Positions 43,801 to 59,100 are shown, counted from the first letter of the stretch. The stretch is DNA of 64,000 nt from Myotis daubentonii (GCF_963259705.1 NC_081844.1:31977341-32041340); one strand, 5' to 3'. Made by a program: numbers and translations. The notes: a model not told the origin generated them from the letters alone.

Positions 43801-46800
43801 CACTGGACAGCACAGACAGGACATATCCATCATGGGAGAAAGTTCTATTGGACAGTACGCGTCTAGAATGGCGAATTACAGCCTTATCCTGAGCCCTCTG
43901 CCTGCTTTTGTAAATAAAGTTTTATTAGCACATAACCACGCCCATTCATTTACATCGTGTCTGAGGTGACCCTGGCTTAGAACATTTTAGAACCATACTG
44001 TCCAATAAGATAGCCACCGGCCACATGTGGCTACGAAGCCCTTGAAATGGGGCTTGTGTGACTGGGGAATGGGATTTTTAAAATTTGTTTAATAATAAGT
44101 AATAAACGATACTGACTGCCTGTTGAAATAATAAGATTTTAGAGACATTGGGTTAAAATGAAATATAGCATGAAAATTCATTTTACCTGTTTCTTTTTCC
44201 TTTTTAAACGTTGCTACTGGAAAGTTTAAATGCTGCGTGTGGCTTGCATTATATTCCAGTTAGCACTGCCCACCAGCTCTTTTCCTAACCAGGACTTATC
44301 CACCGGGCGCCACTGACTTGGGCACTTCATTCTTTGTTGTGGGCCGTCTGGTGCCCTGCAGGGTGTTGTGCGGCATCCTGGCCTCTACCCACAGCATCTT
44401 CCAGTCTTGACAGTGACAAATGTCCCCAGACATTGCCTAGTGTCCCATGGGAGCCGAATCGCCCTGGGCGAAAACTCCTCCTAAACTAATGTAAACTCTT
44501 CCGTTAGACAACAGAGGCTCTCGTGTGCTCTCAACAGCACACCAGGCACGTTCCTGCCTCCGAGTCTTGGTACACTCTGTACTCACACCACCCCCATCTT
44601 CATCTCCATCTGCCACAATCCTCCCATCTCTCAAAACTCAGCCCCGATGCTCCCTCCTCCAAGAAGCCACCCTGTTTGCTGTCTACTGAGTCTGCCATGC
44701 AGGCCAGCCGTTTCTCCCTGGTGATGCTGCCCCAGGGCGCCCTTCCATCTGGCCGTTTGTTTTGTGCTAACCTTCCGTAGCGGGCTGAATGATGGTCCCC
44801 CTAAAATATACCCGAGTCCTAACCTCCGGAACCTGGGAATAAAATGAGACCTTAGTTTGCCCTCGCCAGATAGAGCGTTGGCTTATGGACTGAAGGGTCC
44901 CGGGTTCTACTCCGGTCAAGGGCACATGCCCGGTTGCGGGCTTGATCCCCCGTAATGGGCCTGCAGGAGGCAGCCGATCAATGATTCTCTATCATCGTTG
45001 ATGTTTCTATCTCTCTCTCCCTCTCCCTTCCTCTCTGAAATCAATAAAAATATGTTTTAACAAAAAAAAAATAATCATAATAAAATGAGACCTTATTTGG
45101 AAAAGGGGTCTTTATGAATGGAATTAAAGGACAGATCTAGAGATGAGCTCATCCTGGGTGTATGGTCAGCCCTAAGTCTAATGGCAGGTCCTTATATGAG
45201 AAAGGCAGGGGACATTGGAGAGATGCAGACGCAGAGGGGAAGGCCCCGTGACAACGGAGGCGGGAATGATTGGAGTAATGAGTCTACAAGCCAAGGAACT
45301 CCTGGCAGCCACCAGAAGCTGGGAGAGTCACAGAAAGGATTCTCCCAGAGGGAGTGCAGCCCTGCTGGCACCTTGGTTTCTGATTTCTGGCCCACAGAAC
45401 TGTGACACAATATATTTTTGATGCTTTAAGTGCTATGGTTTGTGGCGCTTTGTTAAGCAGCCCCAGGACTCCAGTAGTTGGAAGGAGGGTTTTGAAAATT
45501 GAAATCAAACCAGGTCATTCCTCTGCTTGCCACTCTCCCATGGCCCCACTACCCTTGGAATAAAATCCGAACTCCTCACGGAGTCCTGTCCCTTCCTCTT
45601 CCCCATCCTCCTCCCACCCTCCTCCTCACTCCATGGCTTCACTCTGCTCATCCCCTCGGTGCTCCTCAAAGGCACTGAGTTTGGTCCAGCCTCGAGGCCG
45701 CTGTACTGGCTGCGTCCTCCACCATGGATGCCCTTTGGGCAGACAGGCTCCCTCCCTCCCTCAGGCCATCAGGTTGCCTCCTCAGAGAGGCCTTCCCTAA
45801 CCACCTGGTGCATCTATAACCCACGGGGCCGGCACACCCCAGACTTCCTGCTCCCAGCATTGATGGATACAGGTGCCCCAAGCAGCTCCTGAGTGCTTTT
45901 GCTGCTGAAGGGTCTCTGAGAATCCAGAGAGAATGGCAAGCCCCACCCCCGGAGCCACGAATCTCACTGTGGTTTCTTCACTTTGCAGCAGGAGGTGCTG
46001 CCTGGAGACCTCTGCCCACCCAAAGAGGACAGGGCTGAAAGAGAGACCTGGCAGGTACAGAGCCTGGGCCGGCCTCCCCTTGGGATGGAACTCCTGCCCA
46101 AGCAACCCCCAAATCATGGGGCTGAAGCTCTATTTGCTGCAATGTTCCTTTAACACACTAGGACAGTCCTGCTTCAGGGCCTTTGCACGTGCTGCTCCCG
46201 CTGCCTGCTAATGCTTCCTCATCCTCAGGTCTCACAGCCTCAACCAGTGCCACCTGCATAACCACACACAACCTCTCCGGTGTGATGCTTGTGCCCAGTG
46301 TGCAGTAGGCACTCAATAAATGCTCACTCTGGTGATCATTTCTGTCCCTCTGAACCTTATACCTCTTTCTGAGTCAAGACACTGCTGATCCCAAGAAGGG
46401 CCTTGGCCTTCCCCAGGCTGAGAGCCACCCCTCCATTCTCCCCGCCCCCCAGGCAGCATCCAGACTCACCCCGGGCAAGGTCTTCTGTTCGTGCAGAGCA
46501 GTCTGAGCTTTGATGGCGGAGTCCCTGGCACAGTAAGTGAGGAAGGCACAGCCTGGAGGGGAGAGAGTGGGGGTGTTAAGAGAAAGGGATGCTGTGCACC
46601 CATGTTCGTTCATAGCAGCATCATTCACAACAGTCAACAGGGAGAAACAACCCAAGTGTCCATGGGTGGGTGAATGGACAAACAGTGTGGTCCATCCACA
46701 CAGTGGAATATCACTCCCTCTTTTAAAAGGGAAATGATGACACCTGCTATGACATGAATGGACCTTAAGGACATTTTGCTCAGTGAAGTCAGCCAGACAC

Positions 46801-49800
46801 GAATGGGCAAATGTATAATTCTACCTGTAAGAAGTCCCCAGGGAGTCCAATCCACAGAGACAGACAGTAGACCTTGTCAGGGGCTGGGGAGGAGGATGAG
46901 GAGTTCATGTTTAGTGGGGACAGAGTTTCAGTTTGGAAAGATGAGAAGGTCCAAGAGGAGGATGGTGGTGATGGTTGTACAGCAGTGTGAATGCACTTAA
47001 TGCCACTGCACTATACACTTAAAAATGGTTAAGATGGTGAATTTAACATTATGTGTATTTTACTACAGTAAAACACCTGGGGGGCGCGGGGAGAAAAACA
47101 TGAGAAAATGGTAGATTTTATATTATGTGTATTTTACTACAATTGAAAATTTAAAAAGAGGACCCCAAACCGAAGCCACCTTTTGCAGGGGGAGGGAGGG
47201 TGCAGGAGCAGTGAGTGGTTCAGCCCCCGCCACTTCCCAAAGAGTGAAACAGGGAGGGGAAGAGAGGAGACCCTGCTGTTGATGGAGTCTGGGGCTGACA
47301 CTAGATGAAGAGACTCTCCAAGCTGTGGGCTGGCAAAGTGCGGTCAGGGTGTGGTGGGGAGAGGACGACGGGGAGAGGACCCAGCACTGGGATGAGGAGC
47401 AGTGGGCTCTGCCACTGACTCGCTTTGTGGTCTTGGATGGGGCGCTGCCCAGTCTTTGCCTCAGTTTTCCCCAAAGAGCATGGTCCGAGAGCGCCTTGAG
47501 ATGGACCCACCTAGGGGCATCCGAGGCTCCAGAGGGTGTGTGGTCCGGCGGCAAAGAGCAGACCAATCAGGAGAGGCCCTGGAGGTGCCCAAAGCCAGGG
47601 TGTGATTGGACTACGTCCGGGTTGGGGCGGGGGTGCCAGGTGTTGAGAGTCACAGAACAAGAAACATTGAGACAGAGACAGACGAAGAGCAGGAAAGAGA
47701 AAGAAACGCCCAGAGAAAGACCAAGAGATCAAAGATACTTTGAAAGATGTTTGCAGAAGACGGGGCGGGGGTGGCAGGCAGGTGTCCGGACCCCTGGGAT
47801 GGACCCCCGAGGTCTGGGCCCAGGGCTGGGCTTTGCCTAGCTTCTGCGGGCCTTGTTTTCACTGCCTGTGAAATGAGACCATCCTTGGCTGCTCTGATGC
47901 TGTTGGACCCTGTGTCCCCCGGCCCCAGCGTCTCCCACTCATGGTCCCTGTCTCTCTGCCTCCCTTCACTCCCGACTTCCCCGTGCAGAGCTCTTGGGAA
48001 CAGCTCTGGGGAGCACACTTCCGCCCCAGGCAGGAGCTAATTAAAGCTGCGTCCTGCCAGGCGATGCTTACCACAGTGGCTGCTCCCACCAGCTGGGCTG
48101 GGTGGTGGGGAGGAGTGCCGCCCCATGCCTGAGAGGTCTCTTGGAACTCTGGGGAGGGGGGCCCCAGGCAGAGCTGGAGACGGGCGCCAGCATTTAAAGA
48201 ACATTTGTAAATGTAAAATGGTACAGCCGCTGTGGAGAACAGTCTGGCAGGTCTTCAAAAAAGTTAAACGTAGAATTACCATATGATCCAGCAATTCCAC
48301 TCCTGGGTAGATACCCAAAAGAATTGAAAGCAGGGACTCAAAAGAGATATTTGTACACCCATGCTCACAGCAGCATTGTTCACAATAGCCAAAAGGTAGA
48401 GAAACGCCTAAATACCCATCAACAGATGAGTGGATAGACGAAATGTGGGATATACAGGTGTCCCCCCAAAATGTATACACTCCTTGACAGCTGATAGCTC
48501 AGTGTTGAAAATGAAATGTATTTTAATAAGCACTGCCTTTATAATTATTCAAAGTATGTGCACACACTTTTGGGACACCCTATATGTACAACGAAGTATT
48601 ATTCAGCCTTACAAAAGAGAGAAATTCTGAGCCGTGCTACGTGACGAACCCAGGGACCTTATGCTCAGTGACGTAAGCCAGACACAAAAGGACAAATAGC
48701 GTATGATTTCATTTTATGAGGAGTCACATCCATAGAGACAGGAAGTAGATGGTGTGTGCTAGGGGCTGTGGGTGAGGATGAAGAGTTAGTGTTTAATGGG
48801 GATGAAGAGTTGGTATTAAATGCAGTTTTGCTGGGGATGGGGGACACAGGGTCCAAGAGTTGCAGTTTTGCAACATGAAAAGGGTTCTGGAGATGGGTGG
48901 TGGTGATGGTTGCACAACAACGTGAATGTGGGTAATGCCACTGAGATGTACACTGTAAAATGGTAAATTTTACCACAATAAAAAACTGTAATCGGTATAT
49001 GTTACAAACCTCCTCCCCCACAAAGGGCAGCATCTGTAAGTGTACAATTAAATAATTATAAAGCCATGTGATCATCTCACAGATCCAGAAATAGAACATG
49101 GAAGCCACTGGAAGCCCCATGTTCCGTCCACCCTACGACAATCTCTCATCCTCAAGAAGTGGCCACGACCCTGGCCCTTGTGGTAACCAGATCGTGCTTT
49201 CATTATGGTTTCCCACGCCTCGTGCGCCGCTCATCACTGTAGCTGCCTGTTCCCCATGTTGAACTTACGTAAATGAAATCACAGTGTATGTCCGCTTTTG
49301 TGTCTGGTTTTTTCCACTCAACTGTGGATGCTGTGTGTCTCGGGGATTAATTCCTTTCTATTTCTGTGCAATATTTTATCCTATGAATATACTACAAATG
49401 GTTACCCATTGTCCTGTGGATGGGTGGCATTTAGGCTGTTCCCTGTTAGGGACTATCATGAATAAAGCTGCCATGGAACATTCTCACATATATATTTTGA
49501 TGCACAAAGGCATATCCAGGAATGGGATTGCTGGTTGTAAGGTTGGTATATGTTTAGCTTCAATCGATTATTTCAAACAGTTTTCCGATGTGGTTGCACC
49601 CACGTATACTCTCACCAATGGGGTCTGAGAATCTTATTGGTGCTTCTTTCTCACCAACTCGGTTTTCCCAGCCTTTTAAATGTTAGTGGTGGGTGTGCCA
49701 TTACATTTCATTGAGATTTTAACATACATTCCTGAATTATTGAAGCTAGGCAACTTGTTTCTTTTCATAAGTTCTTTATATATATTGTGTTTATCTGTTT

Positions 49801-49852
49801 TTGTTTCTGTGTGATGCAAACGTCTCCCAATCCATTATCTAACTTTCTGTTA

Positions 49853-49889
<37 letters not shown>

Positions 49890-50139
49890 CTATTTTCTGA
49901 ATTTAATCCCCAAAGGTCTTCAGGGAGATGAGAGGTGATAAAATACCTAGCCCTGCCCTGGCTGGTGTTGCTAAGTTGTCAGAGCGTTGGCCTGCACACT
50001 GAGGGGTCATGGGTTCAATTCCTGGTTAAGAGCACATACCCTGGTTGCAGGTTCGATCCCCAGCCATCATCAGGGCGTGTGTGGGAGGCAACCAACCGAT
50101 ATGTCTCTCTCACATCAATGTTTCTCTTTCTCTTCTCTT

Positions 50140-50184
<45 letters not shown>

Positions 50185-53100
50185 TTCTCTCCCTCCCTCC
50201 CTCCCTCCCTCCCTCCCTCCCTCCCTCCCCCCTTTCCTTCCTTCTCTTCCATCCTCTCTAAAAAGCAATGGGGGAAAATATCCTCAGTTGGGGATTAACA
50301 ACAAAAAAGAATAACTAGCCCTAAAACCTGAGAGAAATTAGGCATGGCTGGCAAGAAATCAGGCTGCAGGCGATCCAAAATAGGGGCAGAACCCTTCCTC
50401 CTTGGGTCTTTTCTCGCCTGTGGAGCCCCACCTGCAGAACATGGAAGGGTAGGTAGGGACCCAGAGCAACCCTCCACACCATTGGCCTCTGTGTCTGTGA
50501 ATTTTGCCGCACAAGGAAGAAATAACCCAATGGCGGGTCGCTGTCCCTGGTGCTGAAATGATTCCCAGTTCTCTTTGCCCAATCTCTTCTGGGACTCTCA
50601 GTTTTTCTTCTCTAGTTGGTGAAAATGTGTGATGTTTACCCGTTTCTAGATATATAGAGCCTTGGCATTCAGTTCCTCATAGGGTTGAATCGTCTCCCTA
50701 ACCCTCAATTCATATGCTGCTGCCCTAACTTTTAGGACCTCAGAATGTGACCTTATTCGGAAGTAGAGTCATTGCAGATGGAATTAAGATGAAGTCATAC
50801 TGGATTAGAGTGAGTCCTAATACAACACAGCGTGTATCTTCATAAGAGGGAGGAAATCCTGACACGGAGACGTGCACACAGGGAGAAGGCCATGTGGACA
50901 CAAAGGCAGGAATCAGGTGATGTATCATCAAGCCAAGGGAAGCAAGGACTGACAGCAACACCGGAGGCTGGGCGAGGGGCCTGGGTCAGATTCTCCCTCT
51001 TAGTCTCAGAAGGAACCAACCCAACTGACACCTTGATCTCAGACTTCCAACCGCCCTTGGAGGGAAAACTCAGCCCACCCAATGCCCACACTGGGTGAGC
51101 TGCTCACTCTGATTCCAGGCCTGGCCACCCCCACACCATACATCAGCCCCGTTGATGACATGGGAGCCTGGCTGGGTGTCAAGCAGCCCCTCCCCAAACT
51201 GACTGAACCCTGAGGGGTTAACTGGTGAGTGGGGCAGGTAGAGAGGGCAAGTCCACCTGCAAGAACTGACAGCCAGAATGCTTAGCACGTGACAATTCTA
51301 TGGTTCCTTTTACACACACCTCCATTTTCAACGCTAGGACCAGGACTGATCTTGGGAGGGTCAGTGCCCACAGATCTCTTGAGAACCAAGGGCAGAGTTG
51401 CACCAATGAGGGGATCTATGGGGGGCAAGAGATTTCCTCCATGTATGAAAGTTTCCTGCCCAGCCGGTGTGGGTCAGTGCATCGACCTATGGACCAGGAG
51501 GTCACGGTTTAATTCTAAGTCGGGCATATGACCAGGCTGTGGGCTCAATCCCCAGTAGGGGGTGTGCAGGAGGCAGCCAATCAATGATTCTTTCTCATCA
51601 TTGATGTTTCTATCTCTCTCTCCCTCTCCCTTCCTCTCTGAAATCAATAAAAATATGTTTGAAAAATAAAATTTCCTAATACAGTAAGTAACTAGACGTG
51701 CCTCATCATGGATCTCTTTATAAGGAGAGGGCTCCCCGGCCCTGAAGGTAAGCAAGCAATGGCTCCACAAGGAGAAAATGTCTTTGCCAGGGAACCCTTA
51801 GGGTCCCTCCTCATGCCAAGATCCTCTGCTCTCTGCTCTGAGATCTGATCTTTGGTGATTTCGTGTTGAAATTGTAACAACAATAGTTGACGTCCACTGA
51901 GCACCAGGCATCTTATGGGGACATGCCACCCATATCAATCCTTTGAATCCTCAGACTAGACAAAGATAATGGCACTACTGTTTCTATTATTATCTCCATC
52001 TTGCAGATGGGGAAACTGAGACGCCAGCCACTGAGTCATCTGCCCAATGTCACAGAGCAACAGGGGCCAGAGGTTTCTGAGTTTCAGAAAACCACCGCAC
52101 ACTGGGGACTACTTAAGTTGCTGAAGCTTGTTACACTGACGGAATGGCCTAAAAATGTTTTAAAATGAAAAGCATGGCTTTTCCTTCTTACTATTTATAA
52201 TGCTTATTCTCATGCATAAGTCTGGGATTTCTGTCACTTCCTGGGGAGCTTGGTAACTCTGGGGACTGACCCTGGCTGGCCGTGTCCAGGCACACCCGTG
52301 CTCAGCCTCTCCCTGACGGGCTTTGAACACCACCTTTCCTTGGTCCACACACCCTAATCATCTTCGGCTCATTTCTCCTCACCTGAGTCACCCTCTGCTC
52401 TGGTAAGCCTCACCACCCCAACCGATGTAGGGTGAGGCACCTCATGGGCTTCTCCTGTGCCTGTGTGTCCCCCATTTCTGCTCACTCATGCTGTAACTGC
52501 CTCGTTGTGTGTTACTGGCCCCCAAAGGGCTGTGGGCACCCTGAGGGTGAGGACAGGGTGTGTCCCAGTCACTGACATGTCCCCAGCGCCCAGCACACAG
52601 AGTGTGCTCAGTAGAATTTGGCTACTGATAACGGCCTCCATCGTGGTCCAGCCCCATCATCTCCCACCTGGACAGGGCAGTTGCTTCTGCCCTGGTCCCC
52701 CAGCTTCTATCCTGGCCCCCAATCTGTACTCCCCACAGCAGCCACCAGAGGGTGACTGTGAGCACCCGAGTCAGGTTCTGTCCCCCTCTGCCCATAGCCC
52801 TCCAGGGCTCCCACCTCCTTCAGGGTGAAAGCCCAAGTCCTCCCTGAAGCCCACACGACCCTGCACAACCTGCCCCCATCCACTCCCTACCCTTGCCTCC
52901 TCCCTTGATTACTCTGCTCCAGCCACATAGGTCCTGCCCCATGACCTTTGCACATGCTGTTCCGAAATGTACTTCCCTAAAACCTTTTCATGGTTCACTC
53001 TCACTTCCTTCAGGTATTGGCTCAAATGTTGCCCCCTTAGTGAAACCTTCTTTGAGCATCCTGTTTTAAATTACAGCCTTCAACCATCTCCCATCCTGTT

Positions 53101-56100
53101 CTTTTTTCCCCAGTGCCCTTATCACCATCTCACATGCCATATATTCTATTTGTTTAGCTCTGTCTGCCCCACTGAACTGTAGCTTCCATTAGGAGTGGAG
53201 TTTTTATGTGTTTTGTTCAATGGAGGTCCTCAGGACCTAAATAGTGCCAGGCATGCAGTAGGTGCTCAATAAATGCTTGTTGACTGACTGACTGAATTTA
53301 TTTTGTTTCCAAACTGATCTGCTAATATCAAGACCACTTCCTTGAGGGCAGTGACCACATTTGATGCATTTTTATTCCTCCTTCCCCCCACCAGTCAATA
53401 TTTGCTGAACACCTACTGTGTGCCAGCTTTGCTGGGGAAACAGATGCAGGAAAGACAACCTTGTTCACCTTCTCTTTGATCCCCAACATCTCCTTCTCTC
53501 CCCAGCCAGGACTCTAACGATAACTGATTGCGTGAACCCCTATTCCAAATCCCTTTGATCCCAAGCCCCTGCACACTGGTACCTCACATTCTTGGTCCTT
53601 AATTTCAGCTCTGTGACCTAGTGGCTAATCTAGGCCCGATGATTTTGGGCCAGCCACTTAACATCTCTGAGCCCCACTTTCTCATTCATAAAATAGCAGT
53701 CATAATACTATCTGTTAAGGATTATAGGAGATCCTCCCTTCTGCTTTGGGACCACTCTCCATCACCCGCCTGTCCCGGCCACCCTCTCCACCTCTTCCTT
53801 CCTCCTCGCAATCTGCGACCGTCACCCACGTCACTGAGAGCAACGGGCTGATGGGCCCTCTCCCCTATTCACTGTCCCTCCCCACACGTATAAACGTACC
53901 CGTTCCCGTCCAAGAGGGCAAGGCCTCAGGCTCAGGGATCACATTCCTGAACCCCTCCATTGGGTGCACCAGTTCTTGGCTGACCTTTTACCTCCCTGGC
54001 TGCTTTGCTGCCTCTCCTCTGCCCCCGCCTTCCATGTTGGGACTTTTCAGGGCTCTTGTGGATCCCCTTCCAGATCTCCTGCCCACAGCCATCTTAACTC
54101 CTCCCAGGGCTTTAGTCACCAGTGATTCACCAATCCTTGCACCCACCCATCCACCTGTCCATCTACTTATCCATCCATCCATCCATCCATCCATCCATCC
54201 ATCCATCCATCCATCCATTGATTTATCTACCTATCCATCCACCCATCCATCCATCCATTGATTTATCCACCTATCCATCCACCTGTCCATCTGTCCATCC
54301 ATCTATCCACTATCCATCCACCCAAGAGCAGTGACTTATCCGTCTCTCCCCTTAGCACTGCTGACACTAGGGATGGGTCACCCTCTGTGGGGGCTGCCCT
54401 GGGCGCTGTGGGGTGCTGAGCAGCATGCCTCGTCCCACCCACTCAATGCCAGGAGCACTGCCAGTCGTGATAATCACAGATGTCTCCAGACATTACCCAG
54501 TGACCCCTGGCAGCAGGGTCACCCTGGGTAACACCCACTTCACAAGAATCCTCTCTCTTCCTCATCTCCTACCCTCCCCAACCAAGAGCTGATAATGTGA
54601 CATCTTAAATATGTCTCCAGCCATCCCCTCCTCTCCAAGCCCACAGCCCAGGCCCAGCTTGGCCTCATCCTCTCCCACCTGGACCACGGCTTGGCCACCT
54701 CTCTGACCTTTGGCCTCCCATCCTGCTCCCATCCTTCCTCCACCAAACCCACCAAAGGGATAGCCCTGCACTCAGCTGTGAACTATGTCCCTCCCTGGCT
54801 CTAAGCCGCCAGAGCTCCCCAGAGCTCTCAGGTCAGAGCCAAGTGCCAGCCTTTCCCAACCTAATCACTGCTGTCTTCTGACCTCTTCTCTCAGTATTTC
54901 CCTGCACTGCCCTTAAATTCAACCCTCTTGTAATTTCCTAGACACACGTGCAGCCCCTTCATGCCTCCAGGTACCTGACTCTGGAGTTCTAAACCCTCCC
55001 ACATACACAGTCATGTTCTAGGACTCTCTGTGCCTTACTTTCCCCATCTAGTAAGTGGAAGGCCCAGAGCCCACATTCTCCAGATTCTGGAAAATGATCT
55101 CCCTAAGGGACCCCTGCCCACAGCCCTCCAGGGCTCCCCCCTCACCTCCTCCCGAGGTCCACATGGCTCTGCCGGACCTGCCCCCATCACTTCTCTGCCC
55201 TCTCCTCCTCCCTCTCTCTCCCTTGCTCCTTCTGCCCCAGCTACACCGCCTCCTCACCGTTCTTGCAACAAGTCAAACTCATTCTGAGCTCAAGGCCTGT
55301 GCACATGCTGTGTCCTCCCCTGGAAGACCTTTCCCTCGGCTTTAGAATAACAGTTTTCTCACCTATCATTCAGATCTTATCCCAAATGTCACCTCCTCAG
55401 AGAGGCCATCTTTGGCCACCCAAGGTAAGCTGTCACCCCCTAACACACATCTGGTTTTCTTCCTTCAGAGCAACTCATTCCTATCTCAATCTTACTTATG
55501 TGTTTACTGGTTTACTGTCAGTCCCTCCTACCTGCTGGACTTCTTGGTGTCCCCAGAGCCTTGCTCAGTGCCTGGCACGTCATAGAGACTTGATAAACAG
55601 TTGTTGACTATCTGACTGCCTAACTATGTATTGACAGAAACAATATGCAAGGCATTACTCAGTAATTATGTCAATCACATTATATAAGTGAATTCTAATT
55701 TTTATAATGACTCTCTAAGATAGCTATCAATAGTCTTTCTCTTTTACAGATGAAGAAGCTAAGAAAAGATTAGGTGACCTGTCAGAAATACAAGCAGAGC
55801 CAGGAATGGAAATCAAGTCTGTCGGCCTGCAAAGCTGATGGCCATCCCACCCACCAGGTGAGAAGGAAGGTGGCAAATGTTGGGGAGGTGTCCATCTTCC
55901 ATCCTTCAATGCACCCACCCATCTACTCATTCAGCCACCCACTCTCCTGTCCATTCATCCACCCATCATCCACCCATCTTCCCATCTATCTATCCATCTT
56001 CCATCCATCCATCCATCCACCCATCATCCACCCATCTTCCCATCTATCCATCTTCCTTCCTTCCTTCCATCCATCCATCCATCCATCCATCCATCCATCC

Positions 56101-59100
56101 ATCATCTACCCATCTTTCCATCCACACTCCATTCATCTATCCACCATCATCCATCTTTCCATCCATCTATCCATTCCTCCATCCACCCATCTATTCTTTT
56201 ATCCATCCATCTATATATTCATCCAACCAGTCACCCACCCACCCATCCATCCATCCATCCATCAATCTATTAATTATTCTACCCATCTACCCACTCTTTC
56301 ATCCACCAATCCACTCATACATACATGGAGTCATTGTCATCCAGCCATCCATTCATGCCTACATTCACCTACTCACTTTTCCATCTATCTGTTAGCCAGT
56401 CCACCTTCCACATCCCGTATTTCCCCACACTCTCATCTCCTCATGCTCTCATTCAGCCACATGCTCCACTTCAAAATGGCAAACAAGACGCAGCCCCTGT
56501 CCTCAGAGAGCTTATGCCTCAGTAATGATCACTCCAGACCAACAAGACTATTGCTATGTCAGTGTCTCCCAGATCCAGCAGCCCCCCCCCCCCCCCGGCC
56601 TTGGTTACCTTCATTCCCACCACAGCCAGCCTCCCGGAAGGCGTTCTTCTGAAATGGGCCAGGCTCAGGCTGGCAGGTGTGGTGCTTGGCTATTTTGCTG
56701 TGTGACTTGGGGCTGGGTGTTGGCCCTCTCTGAGCCCAAATCCCTCACCTGACCCATGTGGTAACCTGGTTCTCTAAGAACCCCTGCAACCTGAACACAT
56801 TCTGTTCCTTTACATCCCTCTCTTCCCACACTGTGGGCCTCACCACCCGGGAAGCTTCCACCTTATCCACGCAGGTGTGTAGGAAGTGGGCATATTCTGA
56901 ATAAGGCTGGGAGGCTGGAAAGAGGCTGGTGGTGGCAATGGAGGGTAATAAGACATAAAGCTCCCTTTCCATGCAGGTCTAACTGAGGTCCTCCTCTGCT
57001 CTCAATTCTTTCATGGCGCCCAAGTGCTCTCAGGAGAGAATCCAAGCTCAGTTTAGCATCAAAGGCTCTTCAGGGTCCAGCCCATGCTGATTCTCTGCTC
57101 ATCTCCTGTGTCTCACTTAACTCCTCCTCAACTTCAGCTGTGCCCCTTCATACCTCCAGGACTTTGCAAACCCAGTTCCTTCTGCCCATATCCATAAGGA
57201 TGAAGACATCCATCTAGCTGACCTGTTTCACACCCATCATAGGGCCCAGAACACAGTAAGTACTTCCGTTAGTAAATAAATGAAATGCTTTCACCACCTG
57301 ACAAGCTCCTATTCATCCTTCAAAGCCTCAGTTCTGATGCCTACCTGCCACGCAGCAGGACTTCCTGCATCCCTCCCTCAGGCCCAGCCCTGACCACTGT
57401 GGCTGAAGGTGCCAACGTCTGCTTCTATCTTCCCATCAGAGGACCCTCTCTTGCCCAGTATAAAGCAAGTCCCCAAAAGGCTTTCAAGACGTGTTGGCTG
57501 AAGGAATAAATAAATGTGTGTGATCCCACTACGTGTTCATTATGGCCAGGTTCTCATCTGCCAATATTAGGGGTGAAAGAGAGAGACAGGAGCCTATTTC
57601 AGAGATAGCTCCCGGGTCCAACTCCCATGCCAGAACTTCTCAGAAGAGACCTGCTAACTGAGCCCCACATCAGAAGGGGCTCTGGGGCTCCGAAGACCCT
57701 TTGCTCCTTTCCCACCAGGGCAACAGCTCTATCCTCCCCGCACCCGAAGCTACCAGAGTTAGCGCTCCTCTGGGCCTTCGCACATGCTGTTCTCTCCACC
57801 AGGAACACCTTTCCCCTCACCAGGTCCTTCTCACGCTTCCGGTCTCAGCTTAGTCACATGATACGCCCAATGCCACTGACCAAGCACAAACTCTGTGCTA
57901 AAAACTTTATCTGCCATCCCCATCCTCACCTTCCCCACCCCCCGCTGGGATGGGAGGCTCCTCCAGCCTCTCGATTCTATAGATGACAAAACCAGGGCTT
58001 GGAGAGACAAAGATGCCTACCCAAGCCCACCTAGCCGGGAAGATGCAGAGAAGCCAGCTCATCTTCATGTTAACCTCTTACCTGCTCCCCCACAATGACC
58101 GCCTCCTCCAGGAAGCCCTCCTGCCCTCCACACATGCGAGGGCAGAGCCTCCTCTAGGTTGTCCCTGCCAGTGTGTGTTTCTGCCATCACAGCCTTGACA
58201 TCAACGCTGCGTTCTCCCAGTTCTCCCACCTGTTGGTTCTGAACCTAGGAGGGTCTGTGGGGTGTCTGTTTTGTCCAACATTGTGTACCAGGCCTGGCGC
58301 ACAGCAAAGCTCAACAGATAGTCCTATGGGTAGTAATGGGCTCACGGACTGCTTACTCTCATAGAGATCCTGTGTGTGTGCGTGCAATTCCAGCTGTGCT
58401 CAAATACGGGCACACAGTAGGTGCTCAATCAATGTCCGCTGCCTGAAGGAGGGCAGGAAAGATGTCACAGTCACTTGTAAGGCCCCAGGGGCCGCATAAA
58501 AGCCTGTTAAATCAATGAAGAGTGGGCAGCTGGGGAAACAGAGGCACGGAGCCCCCCGCCTGCCCCAAAGCCACACGGCCAGTCCCAGTGGCTTCTGCTC
58601 AGCCCCCACCCCCAGCCACTGCGCCCTCCGATGCCACAGGGAAAGGGCTCCTCCCTCAGTCCCCCACCCCGGGCAGTGCCTGCCAGCAGCCCAGCCCGTT
58701 GTCTCCCTGGGGCTGGCACGTCACACTCGGAATCTCACGCCTCTGAGCTCAGCGTGCTCCAGCCTCCCCTCCTGCCACCAAGCAGAGCAGCTGGTGCTCC
58801 CATGGAAACCACAGGCCCCCCTATACCCCCACACCACACCGGCCCCCCTCACAACCTCCATTTTAAGATAAATATTGTCATTAACATGCAAATGCACATG
58901 TGATTACCATAAATGGGGGGCCACAAGGCAGCGGCCAGCGAACCCTATCGCCAGGACAGGCATTAATATTCAGCCCTGATTAGGGAAGAGGGACACCTCA
59001 GGGCTCCCACAGGCACCCAGCCCCCTGGAGCGAGGGTCCTGGCAGGGGGCGGGGGGAGAGGGGCTGTCCCCCACCAGGGGGCTGGAAGGGGCTGATGACT

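Larger units (their letters stand above)
36312..46469 (-). other. CELF5: CELF5 intron 2
   Basis: 10.2 kb with no additional CELF-like exon. Repeats are listed separately. 37260-38750 and 38900-39900 are unique, GC-rich sequence without recognised features. A MIR-like antisense piece is at about 39930-40010 and another at 41210-41340. L2-type fragments are near 43180-43330 and 46120-46330. 41350-42600 has nothing I recognise. Confidence 0.75.

Noticed and set aside
54401..54420. RE1/NRSF-like motif GGCGCTGTGGGGTGCTGAGC
   Set aside because: It lies inside a MER20 fossil and the spacing between halves is two bases too short for the standard REST site.
55774..56652. 292-codon plus-strand open frame
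   Set aside because: It runs through the ATCC tetranucleotide tract; the peptide is repeated IHPS words with no domain.
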